DNA of 64,000 bases from Drosophila persimilis. Lineage: Eukaryota; Arthropoda; Insecta; Diptera; Drosophilidae. Shown one piece after another: positions 62,915-64,000 of the stretch. The notes under the pieces are model-generated. The model was not told the DNA's origin, searched no databases, and saw only the letters and a list, made by a program, of their open reading frames with translations. Each line of letters begins with the position of its first letter. Within the stretch, counting starts at the first letter, position 1. The translations under genes were made by a program, and so were the position numbers. The DNA lies in the NCBI RefSeq assembly GCF_003286085.1, contig NW_020825345.1, positions 496,001 to 560,000 on the forward strand. Reading direction: 5' to 3'.

Positions 62915-63420
62915 ATGGGCTTCATTTTTATACCCGGTAGTCGAAAAGGTTAGGTAAATATATATGTATTAATTTTTTGGTGGATAGAAGGAAGCATTTC
63001 CGACCTCATAAAATGCATATTCTTGATCAGCATTAAAATCAGAGTCGATATAGCCATGTCTGTCTGCTCGTTTATGTTGATGAGCGCCTAGATCTCAGAG
63101 ACTATACGAGCTATAGGCCCCTGTGGCATCTACAATTTTAAAGATACGAAGAGATAGATAAAGATAAAGATAAAGATAGAGAATGACCATATCTAGCATA
63201 TTGCCAAATCTGGATCAGATCGGATCATTATTATAGCTAGAAGGAACAAATGATATTTCAGGCGCGCTCTCTCTCTCTCTCTCTCTAAATCGTGAAGTGT
63301 TCGCCCCCAGTCGGAGGGGAGCGAGATATAACGGTTGGTGTTGTTGTGGCCGAGATAGATCAAATATTTTAATATTATAATCAAATAGTTCAATAGGTGG
63401 CAAGAGAATAAACAAAGTGC
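62915..63420 (+). mobile_element. DINE-1/INE-1 (helentron-related) copy
   Basis: The word order is characteristic: TATACCCGGTAGTCG, GGAAGCATTTCCGACC, ATTCTTGATCAGCATTAAAA, GAGTCGATATAGCCATGTCT, GCCTAGATCTCAGAGACTAT, then GATCAGATCGGATCATTATT. An internal GATAAA-type microsatellite (63150-63180) and a (CT)n run (63268-63288) are included, as is common in these elements. It is non-autonomous, with no coding capacity. Ends are approximate. Confidence 0.65.
63268..63288. repeat. (CT)n microsatellite
   Basis: About ten CT repeats in a row inside the DINE-1 copy. Confidence 0.85.
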
Positions 63421-63849
63421 AAGAATACACATTGGAACATAACTAGCAGTCGTAGTTCCTTCTCTTTCTGTCTTATGTTTTTCCCCATCTCTTATGACAA
63501 GTGCGAGCAAAATGGAGAGAGGTAGCGAAGATATCCTTCCTGCATTAAACTACAAATCCATTCCACCCTTTTGCGAACAGACATTCCAAATCTATGATAT
63601 CTAAGAAAAAAGTCTAAGAGACAAGAAAAGGTTTGGAAATTTTGAACTGTTAATTGAAATGCTTCTACAAAATTTTAAGGAAAATGACAGTGACGGCGAT
63701 GATACTCATGTGGTTAGTGGTTAGTATAGTGGTTATGTCTGTTTAAGACTATTTGAGGTAAAGAATAATACTATTTAATAAGGAACGAATGATCTCAAAT
63801 AAAGAAAAGTCCGTTTTTGTTACTTTTTTATTGATGCAAAAAAATGGTT

Positions 63850-63951
63850 ACATCGGTACATTTACGGCATTTTAGAAAATAAGACGGTATATTTCGGCAT
63901 ATTTCTGGGGGTCGGACCGTATATTTGATCTATAAATCTACGGTCACACTG
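63850..63951 (+). repeat. Promoter-linked modular repeat, copy G (right edge)
   Basis: Reads GACGGTATATTTCGGCATAT, GGGGGTCGGACCGTATATTT, a degenerate DRE, and CTACGGTCACACTGCTG with perfect Motif 1 at 63942-63951 on the plus strand. By analogy with the other copies, a plus-strand gene should begin shortly beyond the window. Confidence 0.7.
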
Positions 63952-64000
63952 CTGTTGGCTGGACAATTGTTTTGTTTGGTTTTTTGTGTGTGTAAAAAAC

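Larger units (their letters stand above)
62502..64000. other. Region downstream of Las, repeats to the right edge
   Basis: Las 3' UTR to about 62760, a DINE-1 copy (62915-63420), AT-rich DNA, and repeat copy G whose Motif-1 end points out of the window to the right. No gene is recognised. Confidence 0.6.

Overview
The window is euchromatic nuclear DNA from a Drosophila species. Evidence: short GT-AG introns of 50-70 bases, AT-rich intergenic DNA full of (ATGTATGTAC)-type microsatellites, DINE-1/INE-1 helentron fragments, a decayed jockey-type LINE, and a gene set that lies on Muller element D (chromosome 3L) in D. melanogaster. The sequence alone does not fix the species. Exon structures were read by eye. 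Every multi-exon model given for a named gene keeps its reading frame, and its total length is divisible by three.

Layout from left to right. Two neuronal calcium sensor genes lie in tandem on the minus strand: Nca (317-1854) and CG7646 (3694-5622). A long, mostly non-coding stretch with repeats follows. Csas, a CMP-sialic acid synthase, is at 10217-11204 (minus). The large Wnk kinase gene is at 13052-22981 (plus, ten coding exons plus a likely alternative last exon). VhaM9.7-b (minus) and COX8 (plus) are small divergent energy-metabolism genes near 24-26 kb. A LINE fossil sits at 26.4-26.9 kb. Rpn10 (27401-28719), a pickpocket-type DEG/ENaC channel (30164-31908) and Mkrn1 (34457-35770) are on the minus strand. 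Arv1 (37748-38883) is divergent from Mkrn1. The WDR26 orthologue CG7611 (39995-42579) and Cdk12 (46127-50064) follow on the minus strand, then SAK/PLK4 (53034-55724, plus), M6 (56897-58846, minus) and Las, lipoyl synthase (61128-62501, plus). The left edge holds a probable first coding exon of another minus-strand gene.

Functionally the set mixes neuronal genes (Nca, CG7646, M6, the pickpocket channel, Csas) with housekeeping genes (proteasome, V-ATPase, COX, Cdk12, lipoate synthesis, centriole duplication). It does not look like a functional cluster.

The most interesting non-genic signal is a modular dispersed repeat. One end carries the housekeeping core-promoter element Motif 1 (GGTCACACT). 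Next to it is a DRE-like site (TATCGATA in two places, degenerate elsewhere), then (ATATACCG)-type repeats, then a roughly 240-base core that can be tandemly repeated. Seven clear copies and one variant were found. In every case the Motif-1 end points towards the next gene on that strand, and at Rpn10 and COX8 it lies only about 50 bases from the start codon. At Mkrn1 the copy is bounded by a 25-base duplication of sequence lying just downstream of Motif 1. Other notable points are an in-frame TAG separating a 67-codon upstream open frame from the Cdk12 start, an alternative 3' end of Wnk, and a second short dispersed repeat family.
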